Below, piece after piece: positions 41,257 to 52,392 of a stretch of DNA of 64,000 bases (the first letter of the stretch is position 1; each line of letters starts with the position of its first letter). The notes under the pieces were generated by a model. That model searched no databases. It worked only from the letters and a program-made list of their open reading frames with translations, and was not told the origin of the DNA. The position numbers were made by a program, and so were the translations under genes. This DNA is from Aspidapion aeneum. Its lineage: Eukaryota; Arthropoda; Insecta; Coleoptera; Brentidae. The stretch lies in NCBI GenBank assembly GCA_963576565.1, contig OY755039.1, positions 71,213,886 to 71,277,885 on the forward strand. Direction: 5' to 3'.

Positions 41257-43414
41257 AAACAAGGGAAACAATTCTGGAAACAAAAATGCCAATGTCACAG
41301 AAAATAATGATGAAATTGCTTTTGTATCATGTTTACACAGTGAAAAGTGTGACTCACAGAGAAGTACCATAGATTTTGTCGTAGATAGTGGTTCGACAAA
41401 CCATTTGGTAAGAGATAACATGGAAAAGTACCTAGTAGAAAGCAAGAAGGTAGATCATACCATAAAAGTTGCAAAGGAAGGAGTTTCTGTAAAGGCATAT
41501 GTAGAAGGTACATTAAATTTAAAAACAGAGAATGGATTGAAATTTAAACTGGAAAATGTGTTAGTATGCAAGAATCTTTCACATAATTTGTTATCTGTCA
41601 AAAAGATTGAAAGTAAAGGATTGACAGTTATCTTTGAAAACCAGAAAATAACAATTAAACAGAAAGAGAAAGAGATATCAAAAGGAGCATTGAAAGGTAA
41701 TTTGTATATTATGAACTTCATAATACCAGAAATGTATGCAAATGTCATAGAACAAGAAAAAGATATAATGCATAGAAGGATGGGGCATTCCTCAGTTTTT
41801 CCTTGTTCTGAGATATGTGAAATTTGTTTACAGGGCAAACAGACAAAAAAACCATTTAAACTTTTACCAGAAGAGCATAAAGCTAAGAAAATATTGGAAG
41901 TAGTATCCAGTGATGTTTGTGGCCCTATAAATCCAACAACACATGACAGCATGAGGTATTTTGTTAGCTTCATAGACAATTACTCACATTTTGCAGTAAT
42001 TTACTTCATGGCAAACAAAAGTGATGTAACACAGAAGTTCAAAGAGTACTTAGCAATGGTACAGAACAAATTTAAGACCTTACCTGAGAGACTTCACTGT
42101 GATAATGGAGGGGAGTATATTTCTCATGAAATAAAGAACTATTGCTCACAGAAAGGTATTAAATTGGAATATACCATACCACGAACACCTGAGCATAATG
42201 GTATGGCTGAGAGATATAACAGAACCTTGTTAGAAAAAGGTAGATGCTTAATTTTTGAAGCAGGCATGGAAAAAGTATTTTGGAAAGAAGCTCTGGCAAC
42301 AGCTGCTTATTTAATAAACTGTTTGCCTACTTCAACAACACCTAACAAGCAATCACCAGCATAATTATGGTATAAACAGAAACCCAATCTTGAGAAAATA
42401 AAAGTCTTTGGCTGTACTTCATATGTACACATTCCTGTGGAAGACAGACAAGGAAAATTGAACCCAAGAAGTCGAAAAATGTATTTGGTCGGTTATACTG
42501 ACAATGGCTATCACTTATGGGATCCCAATGCAAGAAAAATAGTAACAGCAAGGAATGTTGTATTTGATGAAAGTAAAATGATGGGTGACAAGACAAATAA
42601 AGATCAAAGACAAGAGAATTTAAGAATAATACAGATTGAAAATGATGATTATTTGCCACAGGATCAGGAAGAAAACTTGGAAAATAAACATGAGTTAGAA
42701 GATGAGTTTTATGAACCTGAAAATAGCATAGAACAACAAGAAAATGCAAATGAAAGAAGAGTAGGCAATAGACAAAGAGTTTTACCTAGAAGGTATGATG
42801 ATTATGAAATGATGATGGCTTTATCTGTTGAAGATTTTTCACCAGGAATTCCTGAAAACTATCAGGAAGCTGTACAAAGTACTGGGTGGAAAAATGCAGT
42901 GAAGGAAGAGTTATCTTCATTAGAGAAAAATAATACTTGGAAAATTGTGCCTAAAAGACGTGTACCTAGTGGTGAAAAAATCATAGACCCAAAGTGGATC
43001 TTTCGCGAAAAAGAAATGTGCGGCGAAAAAGTGAAAAAGGCTAGATTGGTAGCTCGGGGCTATCAACAAACGGACTTGAGTGAAGAAGCGTATGCACCGG
43101 TCGCTAGAATGCACACCTTGCGCATTCTATTATCAGTAAATGTACAGGAAAAAATGGAGATGCATCAACTTAATGTAAAATGTGCATTTTTGCACGGGGA
43201 CTTAAAACAACCAGTTTATATGAAAGTACCAGACGGACTTAATCTCGATGATGACTCCAAAGTATATATGTTGGTAAAAGCATTGTATGGACTACGCCAA
43301 TCTCCAAGATGTTGGTATGAGAAGCTTAATTTTTATTTACTTAAGTTAGGTTTTGAAAGATCTAAAAGTGATCCATGCTTATATTTTACCAAAAATACTT
43401 ATCTTTTATTGCAC
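41171..43414 (+). pseudogene. pol: Copia Pol, first part: protease, integrase, N-terminal RT
   Basis: Protease DFVVDSGSTNHLV; GAG-pre-integrase HRRMGHSS and CEICLQGKQ; integrase SSDVCGPI, LHCDNGGEY and PEHNGMAERYNRTLLEKGR (DDE residues present); RT IDPKWIFREKE, ARLVARGYQQ and ALYGLRQSPRCWYEKL. An in-frame TAA at 42362-42364 interrupts it. The usual D of DVKTAFLxG is N here (NVKCAFLHG). The frame ends at the BEL/Pao insertion after Leu-His at 43409-43414. It continues at 50388. Confidence 0.93.
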
Positions 43415-43889
43415 TGTTAGCTCCCGCTAAATTTCGCGATTGTTTGTAAATTTTAAAACCACACAATTGGATGACGGACAGAGTACATTTTTCGCGCATT
43501 TGGACATGCGCACCAACAATCAGTGAGATCCTTTTTCGACCGCCTCGAGAAATGGCGTGTTAATTTACTTTCTCCAACTATTTCAAATTTCTACACTTGA
43601 AAGTGCTCGATTTTGGTGTACTGAAGCATAGAACTAGAAACTTCAGCCCTTCAGCTACGTGGTGACATCATTAGATCCAGACAGGGGCCCCTTGGAAGTG
43701 GAGAAATTGGCTGCAAACTGGTGAGTGCTTTGTTTCTGATTTCCGTTGTGTGGTGCCCACAATTGACCTATGGACCTTTTTAATTATTTCGTAATTTCAG
43801 ATCAATATATTTATGTTTGTTCGCGCTTTCATTAATTAAAATATATACAGCCCATTGCAGTTATCGTTTTTCTTTCTGCGGGCATAACA
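43415..43889 (+). repeat. BEL/Pao 5' LTR
   Basis: Starts TGTTAGCTCCCGC and ends GCGGGCATAACA. Contains GTGAGTGC and long TTAATTAAAAT near the 3' part. Confidence 0.93.
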
Positions 43890-44142
43890 TAAGTGTTCCT
43901 TTCGACCCGAATTATTTAAATTTACTCCATACGACGGTATTAATAAGTCGGCCATTTTCACGCCGAGATCAAGGCCTTGAATTTTGCCAATCATATTGAA
44001 ACGAGAGAGATTTTCGCTCGACCTTCGGTAGCGGCGCAGTTCACCTGTTTTTCGGTCCGCTGCTATGGTAACGTACCGCGTGGTCATTCAGTAAACAAAT
44101 CGAAGCAATCAAAACAAACAAGCACATGTTCAGTGTTTTAGG

Positions 44143-44415
44143 TGTGTTCCATATCATTTCGATATTTAAAACAATTTTCATCAATTGCGATAAATTAGTG
44201 CATATTTTCGACAATTCGTCATTTTTCTATTTTAGAAGCATTAATTTAGCGTTAATTGTATATTTACCGACATTTCTGTGATTAGATGTGTTCCATATCA
44301 TTTCGATATTTAAAACAATTTTCATCAATTGCGATAAATTAGTGCATATTTTCGACAATTCGTCATTTTTCTATTTCAGAAGCATTAATTTAGCGTTAAT
44401 TGTATATTTACCGAC
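44143..44415 (+). repeat. 144-bp tandem repeat in the BEL/Pao leader
   Basis: TGTGTTCCATATCATTTCGA starts two near-identical copies at 44143 and 44287. The second ends just before gag, at about 44415. It resembles in position, not sequence, the leader repeats of the gypsy element at the left edge. Confidence 0.93.
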
Positions 44416-44441
44416 AATTTCGTAATTTCAAAGGTAAAATC

Positions 44442-45188
44442 ATGTCTGTCAAAAAAGCCGTGCAAAAACGCAAGGGTTTTTTATCTGCGATCACCGAGTG
44501 TTATGTGTTTTCACAGACCGCGGCAACAGACGAAAAAGCGAGAAACGAGTTTCAAGTGAGGTATTCCGATTTGGACGAAACCTTCGATAAATGCATGCTG
44601 GCGCATAATGATGTCATTATGTTGATAGACGACTCGGACGACGAGGAGTTTAAAACGCAGGATGCGATCCTTTCAGAAGCTCGTAAATATTTTTATGCGT
44701 GTAAGGGGGTTTACTCTAAAATATTTCCGGTTGAGGCCCCATCCTTTTCGGGATCATATGTTCGACAAAACGAAACTCCAAAACTCAAAGAATTAGGTAT
44801 TCCCATATTTCGAGGTGATAAAAAATTATGGCCAAGCTTTTTCGATCTTTTTAATAACATTATAGATCAAAATCAAAGTCTAAGTAACGTTCGAAAACTT
44901 CAATATTTTTTTTCATATCTCGAGGATGAGCCTTTAAAATTGATATCAGGGATTAGCTTATCTGATCAAAATTATAAAATTGCTTACGACAAATTAGTCA
45001 ATAGATATCAAAACAAGCGAGACCTCGCAAATGATGCTTTAAGCACAATTATGAACTCCACATTAAAAAACGAGTCAGCTAAAGAATTGCGTAATTTAAT
45101 TGACACCTTTTCTGAATCCCTAGAAATTTTAAAATCACTTAGCTTTGACGTTGACAGTTGGGACTTTATTTTTTTTTCATTTTGTTAG
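44442..45188 (+). pseudogene. gag: BEL/Pao Gag, N-terminal part, frameshifted
   Basis: ATG at 44442, MSVKKAVQKRKG. A Pao-type retrotransposon gag domain (DUF1759-like) follows with ELGIPIFRGDKKLWPSFFDLF, LQYFFSYLEDEPL and LVNRYQNKRDL. The frame is lost in the T-run at about 45169-45177, consistent with one missing T, after which it continues in the next frame. Confidence 0.88.
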
Positions 45189-46143
45189 AAAAATTGGATA
45201 TTCCGACGCGTTCGAATTTCGAAATGAGTCACGCCAATACTAATATCGAAATTCCCACTTTTCAGTCACTTTTTCAATTTCTAGAAAAAAGATGTAAAGT
45301 TTTGGAATCACTTCCTCAATCAACAGCACCCAAAAAGGTGCCTACCTATCAAAAATCAAATTCTATGCAAAATCAGTTTGGGCAAAAGCCTACCTATCAA
45401 AATTCAAATTCTATGCAAAATCAGTTTGGGCAAAGGCCTACCTATAAATCATCCAAGTCGCCTTTTATAGGACTGGCTGGCACCTCAACTAATTCAAGTA
45501 CGGGAATAAAATGTTTCCGGTGTAATCAAGGTCACGTGCTTTCGAAATGTCAAACATTTCTTGATCTCTCACCTATCGATCGCCTATCTTTCGTCAAGCA
45601 GAAAAAATATGTCTAGCGTGTTTTCATCCCTTGCATGGGGTAGATACGTGCAAATCAAAATATTCATGCAGGACTTGCAATAGTAAAAGGCACCACACTT
45701 TAACTCATATCTTAGAAACTAATCAAGAGTCTGGAAGCCAAGATACTAGTCCTGTCATTCACACACCACCTGTCAATAATCTTCATGTGTCATTAAATAC
45801 CTCAGGACCTTCAGGTACCTTTCTTTTATGCACCGCCATAATAGATGTTATAGACGGTTGCGGAAATTTTCAACCTGTAAGGGCACTGCTTGATTCTGGA
45901 TCACAGACAGGATTCATCAGTGAAAAGTGTATTCAGCGTCTTAATCTTCCTAGGCGAAGTTACACCACTGAAATATTCGGATTAAATCAGATGTCTTTTT
46001 TTACTTCCAAAGGGCTCGTTCAATGTCACATTAAGCCACAAGGACAGGTCACTCCTTTACTTAATTTCGAAGCAATTGTCGTTCCAGAATTATGTTCCAA
46101 TATGCCTATATTCACTTTGAACGATAATCAGGGAAAACCTTAA
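45179..46143 (+). pseudogene. BEL/Pao Gag end, zinc knuckles and protease
   Basis: LLEKLDIPTRSNFE continues the gag domain. A 48-bp repeat (period 45341/45389) encodes TYQxSNSMQNQFGQ copies. CFRCNQGHVLSKC is a zinc knuckle. A frame change in the A-run at about 45605 leads to KYSCRTCNSKRHHTLTH and the protease RALLDSGSQTGFISEKC. Both frame changes fit one missing base in a homopolymer. Confidence 0.87.
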
Positions 46144-46145
46144 AC

Positions 46146-49100
46146 TTGCCGACCCATCTTGTGGACCTAGTTATTGGTTGCAAGCTATTCGCACAGATAT
46201 TCAAGGAGGGCAGGGTTCTTGGACAAATAGGGCAACCTTCAGCCCTTGAAACTATCTTTGGCTGGGTCGTCATGGGAAAAGTTGACGAAGTAAGTAGTCT
46301 TACGGATCGAACCAGTTGTTTTTTAACGAGTCATTCACCTCCTTTAGAGGTCATTCTCCCTAGGTTTTGGGAAATCGAACATTTGCCTAAAAACAAATCT
46401 TATCAAAGGAAGAAAAACAAGCAGAATCAATTTTTACTGCGAGTGTAGTACGTCAACCGAGCGGTAGATTCATGATAGATCTTCCGTTTAAAGATAAAAT
46501 AAACCCTGACCTAGGAAATACTTATCCGCAAGCTTATCGTAGATTTTTACTTCTAGAAAATAGATTACTCAAAAATCCTGATCTGTACACTGCCTATTCA
46601 AGTTTCATGCAAGACTATATCGATTCTAATCATATGAGTCTAGTTTTATCTAGTCAACCAAAAGTCGACGTATCATGTTTTTTAGCACATCATTGCGTAC
46701 TAAAGCCGGAAAGCTTAAGTACAAAATTAAGGGTAGTCTGGGATTGTTCGGCAGTCACCCCAAAAAATATTAGTCTCAATGACACGTTGTTATCGGGACC
46801 GAAACTTCAAAAAGATATTGCTTCTTTACTCCTTACGTTTCGTCTTAATCCTATTGCCTACATTGCTGATATCAAACAGATGTTCCGTCAAGTCCTTATC
46901 AATCCTTATCACCGTCCTTATCAAAGGATATTGTGGAGGTTTTCTCCACAGGATCCACTTTCAGTGTGGGAACTTTCTACTGTCACTTTTGGCATGACAT
47001 GCTCACCTTTTCTAGCCATGCGTACCTTAAATGAGCTGGCAGAGAGAGAAAAGGAACGTTTTCCTATGGCTAGTACTGTTCTAAAAACGTCAATTTACAT
47101 CAACGATATCTTGGGAACTAGCCCTTCGCTTTCTGAAGCTCTTTCCCTTCAAACGGAACTCAATGATTTGTTGAAGTCGGGAGGATTTGAACTTAAAAAA
47201 TGGGCAAGCAACTGTCCTGATTTATTGGCAACATTGCCAGAATCCGATCGTCAAATGCCTCTCTCTTTTGACAAGGAGGAACCCAACTTTATCAAAGTTT
47301 TAGGACTTCAATGGCATCCAAAAAACGACATTTTTTCTTATCAATGCCGAATGAAGGACAAACCCCCAACCAAACGTGCTATTTTATCTATCATAGGAAC
47401 AATCTTCGATCCATTAGGTTTTCTTTGTCCGTTGTTGCTACAAGCAAAATTTATTTTGCAACAGTTGTGGATATCGAAAATAGGCTGGGACGAAGAACCA
47501 GATTCTTCTATCATCGACTCTTGGAACAAACTTCGTTCTGAATTCCCGCTTCTTTCCAATTTTCAATTACCCCGACAAATCAAACTGTCAAAAACCAATA
47601 CCTGTCAAATCATCGGCTTCTGTGACGCTTCAATTCGAGGCTACGCAGGCGTCGTATATTTTCGTGTAGAAGAGGAAAATAATATATCTGTTTCTCTCAT
47701 ATCTGCAAAATCTAGGGTCGCGCCTATAAAGTCACAAACTTTGGCTAGGCTAGAACTCCTAGGCGCATTTCTTTTAAGCGAATTAATTGACTTCGTTTTA
47801 TCTAGCTATGAAGGAAAAATAACTTTTACAAATATCGTTACTTTCTGCGATTCGCAAGTCGCATTGCACTGGCTTTCATCCCCTCCTAATCGCTGGCAAA
47901 CCTTTGTTGGAAATCGAGTCAGTAGAATCCAAGAAATCATTCCCTCAAACTCATGGTGCTACATTCCTTCTGCTTTAAATGCAGCCGATATTGCGTCACG
48001 AGGGGCCACCCCTTCACAGCTCATGTCACATGACATGTGGTGGAACGCACCGTCGTTTTTGTGGTCTCCCGAAAACGAATGGCCCGATTTTCATAAATCA
48101 AAAATGCCGATTGATTTCGGAGATATTAATCTGGAGGAAAAGCCAAAGGTCTGTTGCAATGCGATAATTGATGTCAACTTCTTAGATCAGCTTCTTATCA
48201 AATATTCATCTATATCAAAAATTCAACGTATCATTTGTTATGTCCTTCGAATAGTTAACCTTTTTCAAAACCATTCCTATCAAAAACCCACTAAGCCACA
48301 GAACCAAAAAATCATTTTTGAAAATATTGTTTTTTCTACCACCGGTGAGATGCAAAGTGCGTTATACCTTCTTATCAAACGCGTTCAAGGTTCTTGTTTT
48401 TCTGAGCTTTTTTCCGCGTTATCTAAGGATAAACCAATACCGAAACCTTTCCGAAAACTTTCACCTTTTCTTGATGAAAATAATATCATTAGAGTCGGTG
48501 GTAGATTACAAAAATCTGACCTTTTGTCTTATTCTGCAAAACACCCCGTCTTACTTTCGAGTAACCATCGTTTAACTACTCTTCTTATCGAGTCCACTCA
48601 TCGCCAATACCTTCATCCTGGGTTTAAAACATTACATAATCTGCTTTTACAGCAATTTTGGATATTATCTGCCAGACGAGCAATTCAAAGAACCATATCC
48701 AAGTGTTTGCAATGTTTTAGAATCAACCCTAAACCCTATAGACCGCCCATAATGAGTTCACTTCCCGCTCATCGAATCAATCAACTTAAACCTTTTTCGA
48801 GTGTAGCTATCGACTTTTGTGGACCTTTCTTTGTGATTCCTCATCGTTACCGTGGTTGTAAAGCCTTCAAATGGTATGTCTGTGTGTTTGTCTGTACGGC
48901 TACACATTGCGTGCATTTGGAATTAACCATGGAACTGTCCACCGAAGGGTTTGTAGGTGCATTCCATCGATTCATTTCCAGACGTGGAAGCGTGACGCAA
49001 TGCTGGTCAGATCAAGGCAGTAATTTTATAGGGTTTCGTAACCAATTACTTGATTACGCAAGAAGTGCGGCCACCAGACTTTCTATTCGTTGGCATCTGG

Positions 49101-49676
49101 GACCTCCTCTCAGTCCACATTTCAATGGCCTGGCAGAAGCTGGCGTCAAAAGTTTTAAAACTCACTTTGTTCGAGTAGTCGGCGACCAGAAGTTGTCCAT
49201 CATGGAAATGTCCACCCTTACATGTCGCATAGAAGCCGTACTTAATAGTCGCCCTTTATCTCCTGCCTCTTCAGACCCACACGATCTTCAACCTCTTACC
49301 CCCTGGGCATTTTTTGACCCTTGAACCCCTTAATTCGGAAATTCCGGAGTCAGATTTGTCCGAGGTTCCCCTAAATCGGCTCTCGAGATGGCAACTAATC
49401 CAAAAACTACATAATGATTTTTGGAAACGGTATTCTATAGAGTATTTGCATACGCTACAACAGCGACACAAGTGGGCTGATTCGTCCCCAAATATCAAAT
49501 TAAATGATTTGGTTATCATAACAAGTGATCACATCCAATCACCTTTGAAATGGCCGGTCGGTCGGGTCATCGAACTGCATCCCGGCGGAGACGGTCACTT
49601 GCGTGTTGCGACGGTACAAACGGTTACCGGTGTTTACAAGCGGCCAGTTGTAAAACTGTGCCTCTTGCCGAATTAA
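46146..49676 (+). pseudogene. pol: BEL/Pao Pol: RT, RNase H, integrase, with frameshifts
   Basis: LVIGCKLFAQI precedes a frame change near 46396. The main open part (to 49324) has LRVVWDCSA, YIADIKQMFRQ, STVTFGMTCSPFLA and a catalytic box YINDI at 47096-47110, where the family has YVDDI, so the first Asp is Asn. RNase H: IGFCDASIRGYAG, LARLELLGA. Integrase: SSVAIDFCGPF, CWSDQGSNFIGF and GLAEAGVKSFKTHF. An extra C near 49301-49305 shifts the last 120 residues (PLNRLSRWQLIQ, VGRVIELHPGGDGHLRVA) into another frame ending at 49676. Confidence 0.93.
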
Positions 49677-49914
49677 AAGTAATTTTAATTTTTTCTACCT
49701 ATTGAAGTCAATTATTACAATAGGTAATTCTTTATTATTATTATTTTTTAAATTTTGTTTGTTTGTTTTGACTTTTTCGGGTTTTCGTTATCTCTAAATA
49801 AACTTACGCTACTTATCTGTTTTTCATTCATTTATATTTATCGGTCGATCATTTTTCTTATATCTATATCTGTCCGGCTGATATTCTAAAATTGTGTGTT
49901 TTGGAGGGCAGTTA

Positions 49915-50387
49915 TGTTAGCTCCCGCTAAATTTCGCGATTGTTTGTAAATTTTAAAACCACACAATTGGATGACGGACAGAGTACATTTTTCGCGCTTT
50001 GGACATGCGCACCAACAATCAGTGAGATCCTTTTTCGACCGCCTCGAGAAATGGCGTGTTAATTTACTTTCTCCAACTATTTCAAATTTCTACACTTGAA
50101 AGTGCTCGATTTTGGTGTACTGAAGCATAGAACTAGAAACTTCAGCCCTTCAGCTACGTGGTGACATCATTAGATCCAGACAGGGGCCCCCTGGAAGTGG
50201 AGAAATTGGCTGCAAACTGGTGAGTGCTTTGTTTCTGATTTCCGTTGTGTGGTGCCCACAATTGACCTATGGACCTTTTTAATTATTTCGTAATTTCATA
50301 TCAATATATTTCTGTTTGTTCGCGCTTTCATTAATTAAAATATATACAGTCCATTGCAGTTATCGTTTTTCTAACTGCGGGTAAACA
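49915..50387 (+). repeat. BEL/Pao 3' LTR
   Basis: Preceded by the purine-rich GGAGGGCAG. Starts TGTTAGCTCCCGC and ends ACTGCGGGTAAACA. About 98% identical to the 5' LTR by eye. Confidence 0.93.
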
Positions 50388-51350
50388 TTGCACGTAGATG
50401 ATTTAATCTTAGTTTCTCGATTATCTACAGAAATTCGCGACATTAAAAACAAGCTCATGAATGTTTTTGAAATGCGAGATTTAACAAATGAGAAAAAGAT
50501 AACTTTTTTAGGATTAAACATAACAATGACAGATTACGGTATGTTTATTGATCAGAAGGAGCTTATCCAAAAAGTTTTAAATATTTTTGGCACGTTAAAC
50601 TGTAAAACCTTAGATATACCAATACAGTATAAGCTCAACTTAGAAAGTTCTAACAATGAACAGACTCAAAACCTACCTTATCGTGAATTGATCGGATATT
50701 TGATCTATATCATGTTAGGAACGCGACCAGACTTGTGTTTTGCTATTACTTATTTTAGTTAATTTCAAAACTGTTATTCAGAAATTTACTGGAAATATCT
50801 TAAAAATGTTTTGCGTTATTTAAAAAGCACAGAGAATTTTGGTCTAAGATATTCAGCAAGTGACTGTAACAGTACAAGTAAAATTTTGTCAGCCTATGTC
50901 GATGCTGATTTTGCAAACGACTCCAGTGACAGAAAAAGTTTATCGGGTTATATTCTTAAAGTATTTGGTAATGTAACTTTTTGGAAAACGAAAAAGCAAA
51001 ACACAGTCTCAATTTCAAGTTCAGAGGCAGAATATGTAGCATTGTCAAACTGTTTGACTGAAGTTTTATTTGTAAAACAGCTTTTGGAGGAAATTTTAAA
51101 TTGTTCGATTTCTCCAATCACAATCTATGAAGACAATCAGTCAACAATTAAAATGGCCTCTACACTTGAAACAAAGCGAAGTAAACACATAGACGTGAAA
51201 CACCATTTTATACGAGATAGTATTATGAAAAATGAGATTTCACTTAAATATTTGCAAACAGGCTAACAAGTTGCAGATTTGTTTACTAAATCCTTAAGCA
51301 GTGTTAAATTTAAATATTTTAGGGAAAATCTGAACATAAATGTTTGCTAA
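50388..51350 (+). pseudogene. pol: Copia Pol, second part: RT end and RNase H
   Basis: Resumes with the duplicated Leu-His codons, then VDDLILVSR, so the copia catalytic box here reads HVDD. YLIYIMLGTRPDLCFAI and the RNase H block (SAYVDADFANDSSDRKSLSGY, ISSSEAEYVALS, IYEDNQSTIKMA, RSKHIDVKHHFIRD, ADLFTKSL) follow. In-frame TAA codons occur at 50760-50762 and 51264-51266. The natural end is TAA at 51348-51350. Confidence 0.93.
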
Positions 51351-51443
51351 AAGTTTTGCTTATTAACAATATTTTTTTAAGGTGTTTTACTATATTTGGA
51401 AAAAATGTGATGGTCGTTCCAGGTTACAAGAATTGAGGGGGTG

Positions 51444-51701
51444 TGTAGACATTGCAATTCTTTTGTAATTCGTGAACGTACCCATGGTAATTCAGTTCTT
51501 TTAATTTATGAGTAAACCCATTTGTTGTAACCATTTATTGATACTATGGTTGTTGACACATTGTCACTGTTCTGTGGTCAACACGAGTTTTTGTAAGGTT
51601 ATAAAACGTAGACAATACGTTTTACTTTTTTCCCAGTTTTTGCAATAAAAAGTCTTTTAAAACAAGTTGCGTTGTTTTCACTTAAAGGCCTCTGGTCAAT
51701 A
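51444..51701 (+). repeat. Copia 3' LTR
   Basis: Preceded by ATTGAGGGGG as polypurine tract. Starts TGTAGACATTGC and ends CTGGTCAATA. Contains TTTTGCAATAAAAAG as a poly(A) signal. Confidence 0.9.
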
Positions 51702-52392
51702 AAAAATAACATTACATGACATAACATGAGACATAAAAAGATGCCCAACTTTTATCTTTTTATGTCATGTCTTGTGTGAAATCACATTACGCATGATCGC
51801 GACGTCATTTGTTTACGATTTTTTACCATAACCCTACTTTTATATTGTGTTTGGATAGTTTTGATGTGGTTTTTTTTGTTTAAAAAAGAAATAATTATGC
51901 AAAAAAGGTAAGCAAAACGTCAGATATTTAGGTACATATAAGTAGGTAGCCTTTTTTCATTCATTTTTTGTTGCAGGTAATTGGGGCTCCCCTAATACAT
52001 GTGATGATAGCCCTTTGGTTAGTTTAAGTGATGTATATTGCAGCTAGTGCTATATGTATAACAAAAGTGTGAAAAAGAAGAGACTTTAAAATTCCCCCAA
52101 TGAATAAGAAGTTCAAGCCAGTTTTTTTGGCATTCTTATCTTTGTACCACTTGTCTTTTTTATTATACAGGGCAGGGAAGCCCTGCACCTGTTCAATAAA
52201 TTAACCAAATGACAGAAGACAGCTGAAAGTTCCAAAATCACATGAACAAAAGTCAAGCTGTGATTGGACCAAGCTTTTTATTATGTCATGTTATGTTTTT
52301 TGTATAAACAGCCATTTTTTCTTCTGTAATGTTATATCATGTCATGCTATATCTTATGTCATGCCATGTTTCTGTATAAACTCTACTTAAGG

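Larger units (their letters stand above)
43415..50387 (+). mobile_element. BEL/Pao LTR retrotransposon inside the copia RT
   Basis: LTRs of 475 and 473 bp bound a Gag-protease-RT-RNaseH-integrase body. TTGCAC flanks both sides (43409-43414, 50388-50393) as a 6-bp target duplication. The LTRs differ at about eight to nine positions. Pol has no env behind it. The reading frame is broken by five single-base indels, so this copy cannot make an intact polyprotein. Confidence 0.95.
30818..51701 (+). mobile_element. Ty1/copia LTR retrotransposon, twice interrupted
   Basis: 5' LTR (split), PBS, gag, pol (protease, integrase, RT, RNase H) and 3' LTR, flanked by AAAAA on both sides as the likely 5-bp target duplication. 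The order protease-integrase-RT is diagnostic of copia. A hAT-type element lies in the 5' LTR (TSD GTTTTTGT) and a BEL/Pao element in the RT (TSD TTGCAC). The coding part also has stops and frameshifts, so the copy is dead. Left and right LTR sequences differ at only a few positions, apart from a 25-bp extra piece. Confidence 0.92.
30634..52392. mobile_element. TIR element split by the copia insertion
   Basis: The left part is 30634-30817 and the right part 51702-52392. The ends CCTTAAGTTGGGTTTATACAG and its mirror CTGTATAAACTCTACTTAAGG, followed inward by alternating ACATAACATGACATAAG motifs, pair over about 70 bp. Removing the copia element joins GTTTATACAGAAAAA to TAACATTACATGACATAAC, restoring the internal motif pattern. 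A variant end with GTATACAAAAAAT continues to about 52440. No transposase was seen. Confidence 0.75.
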
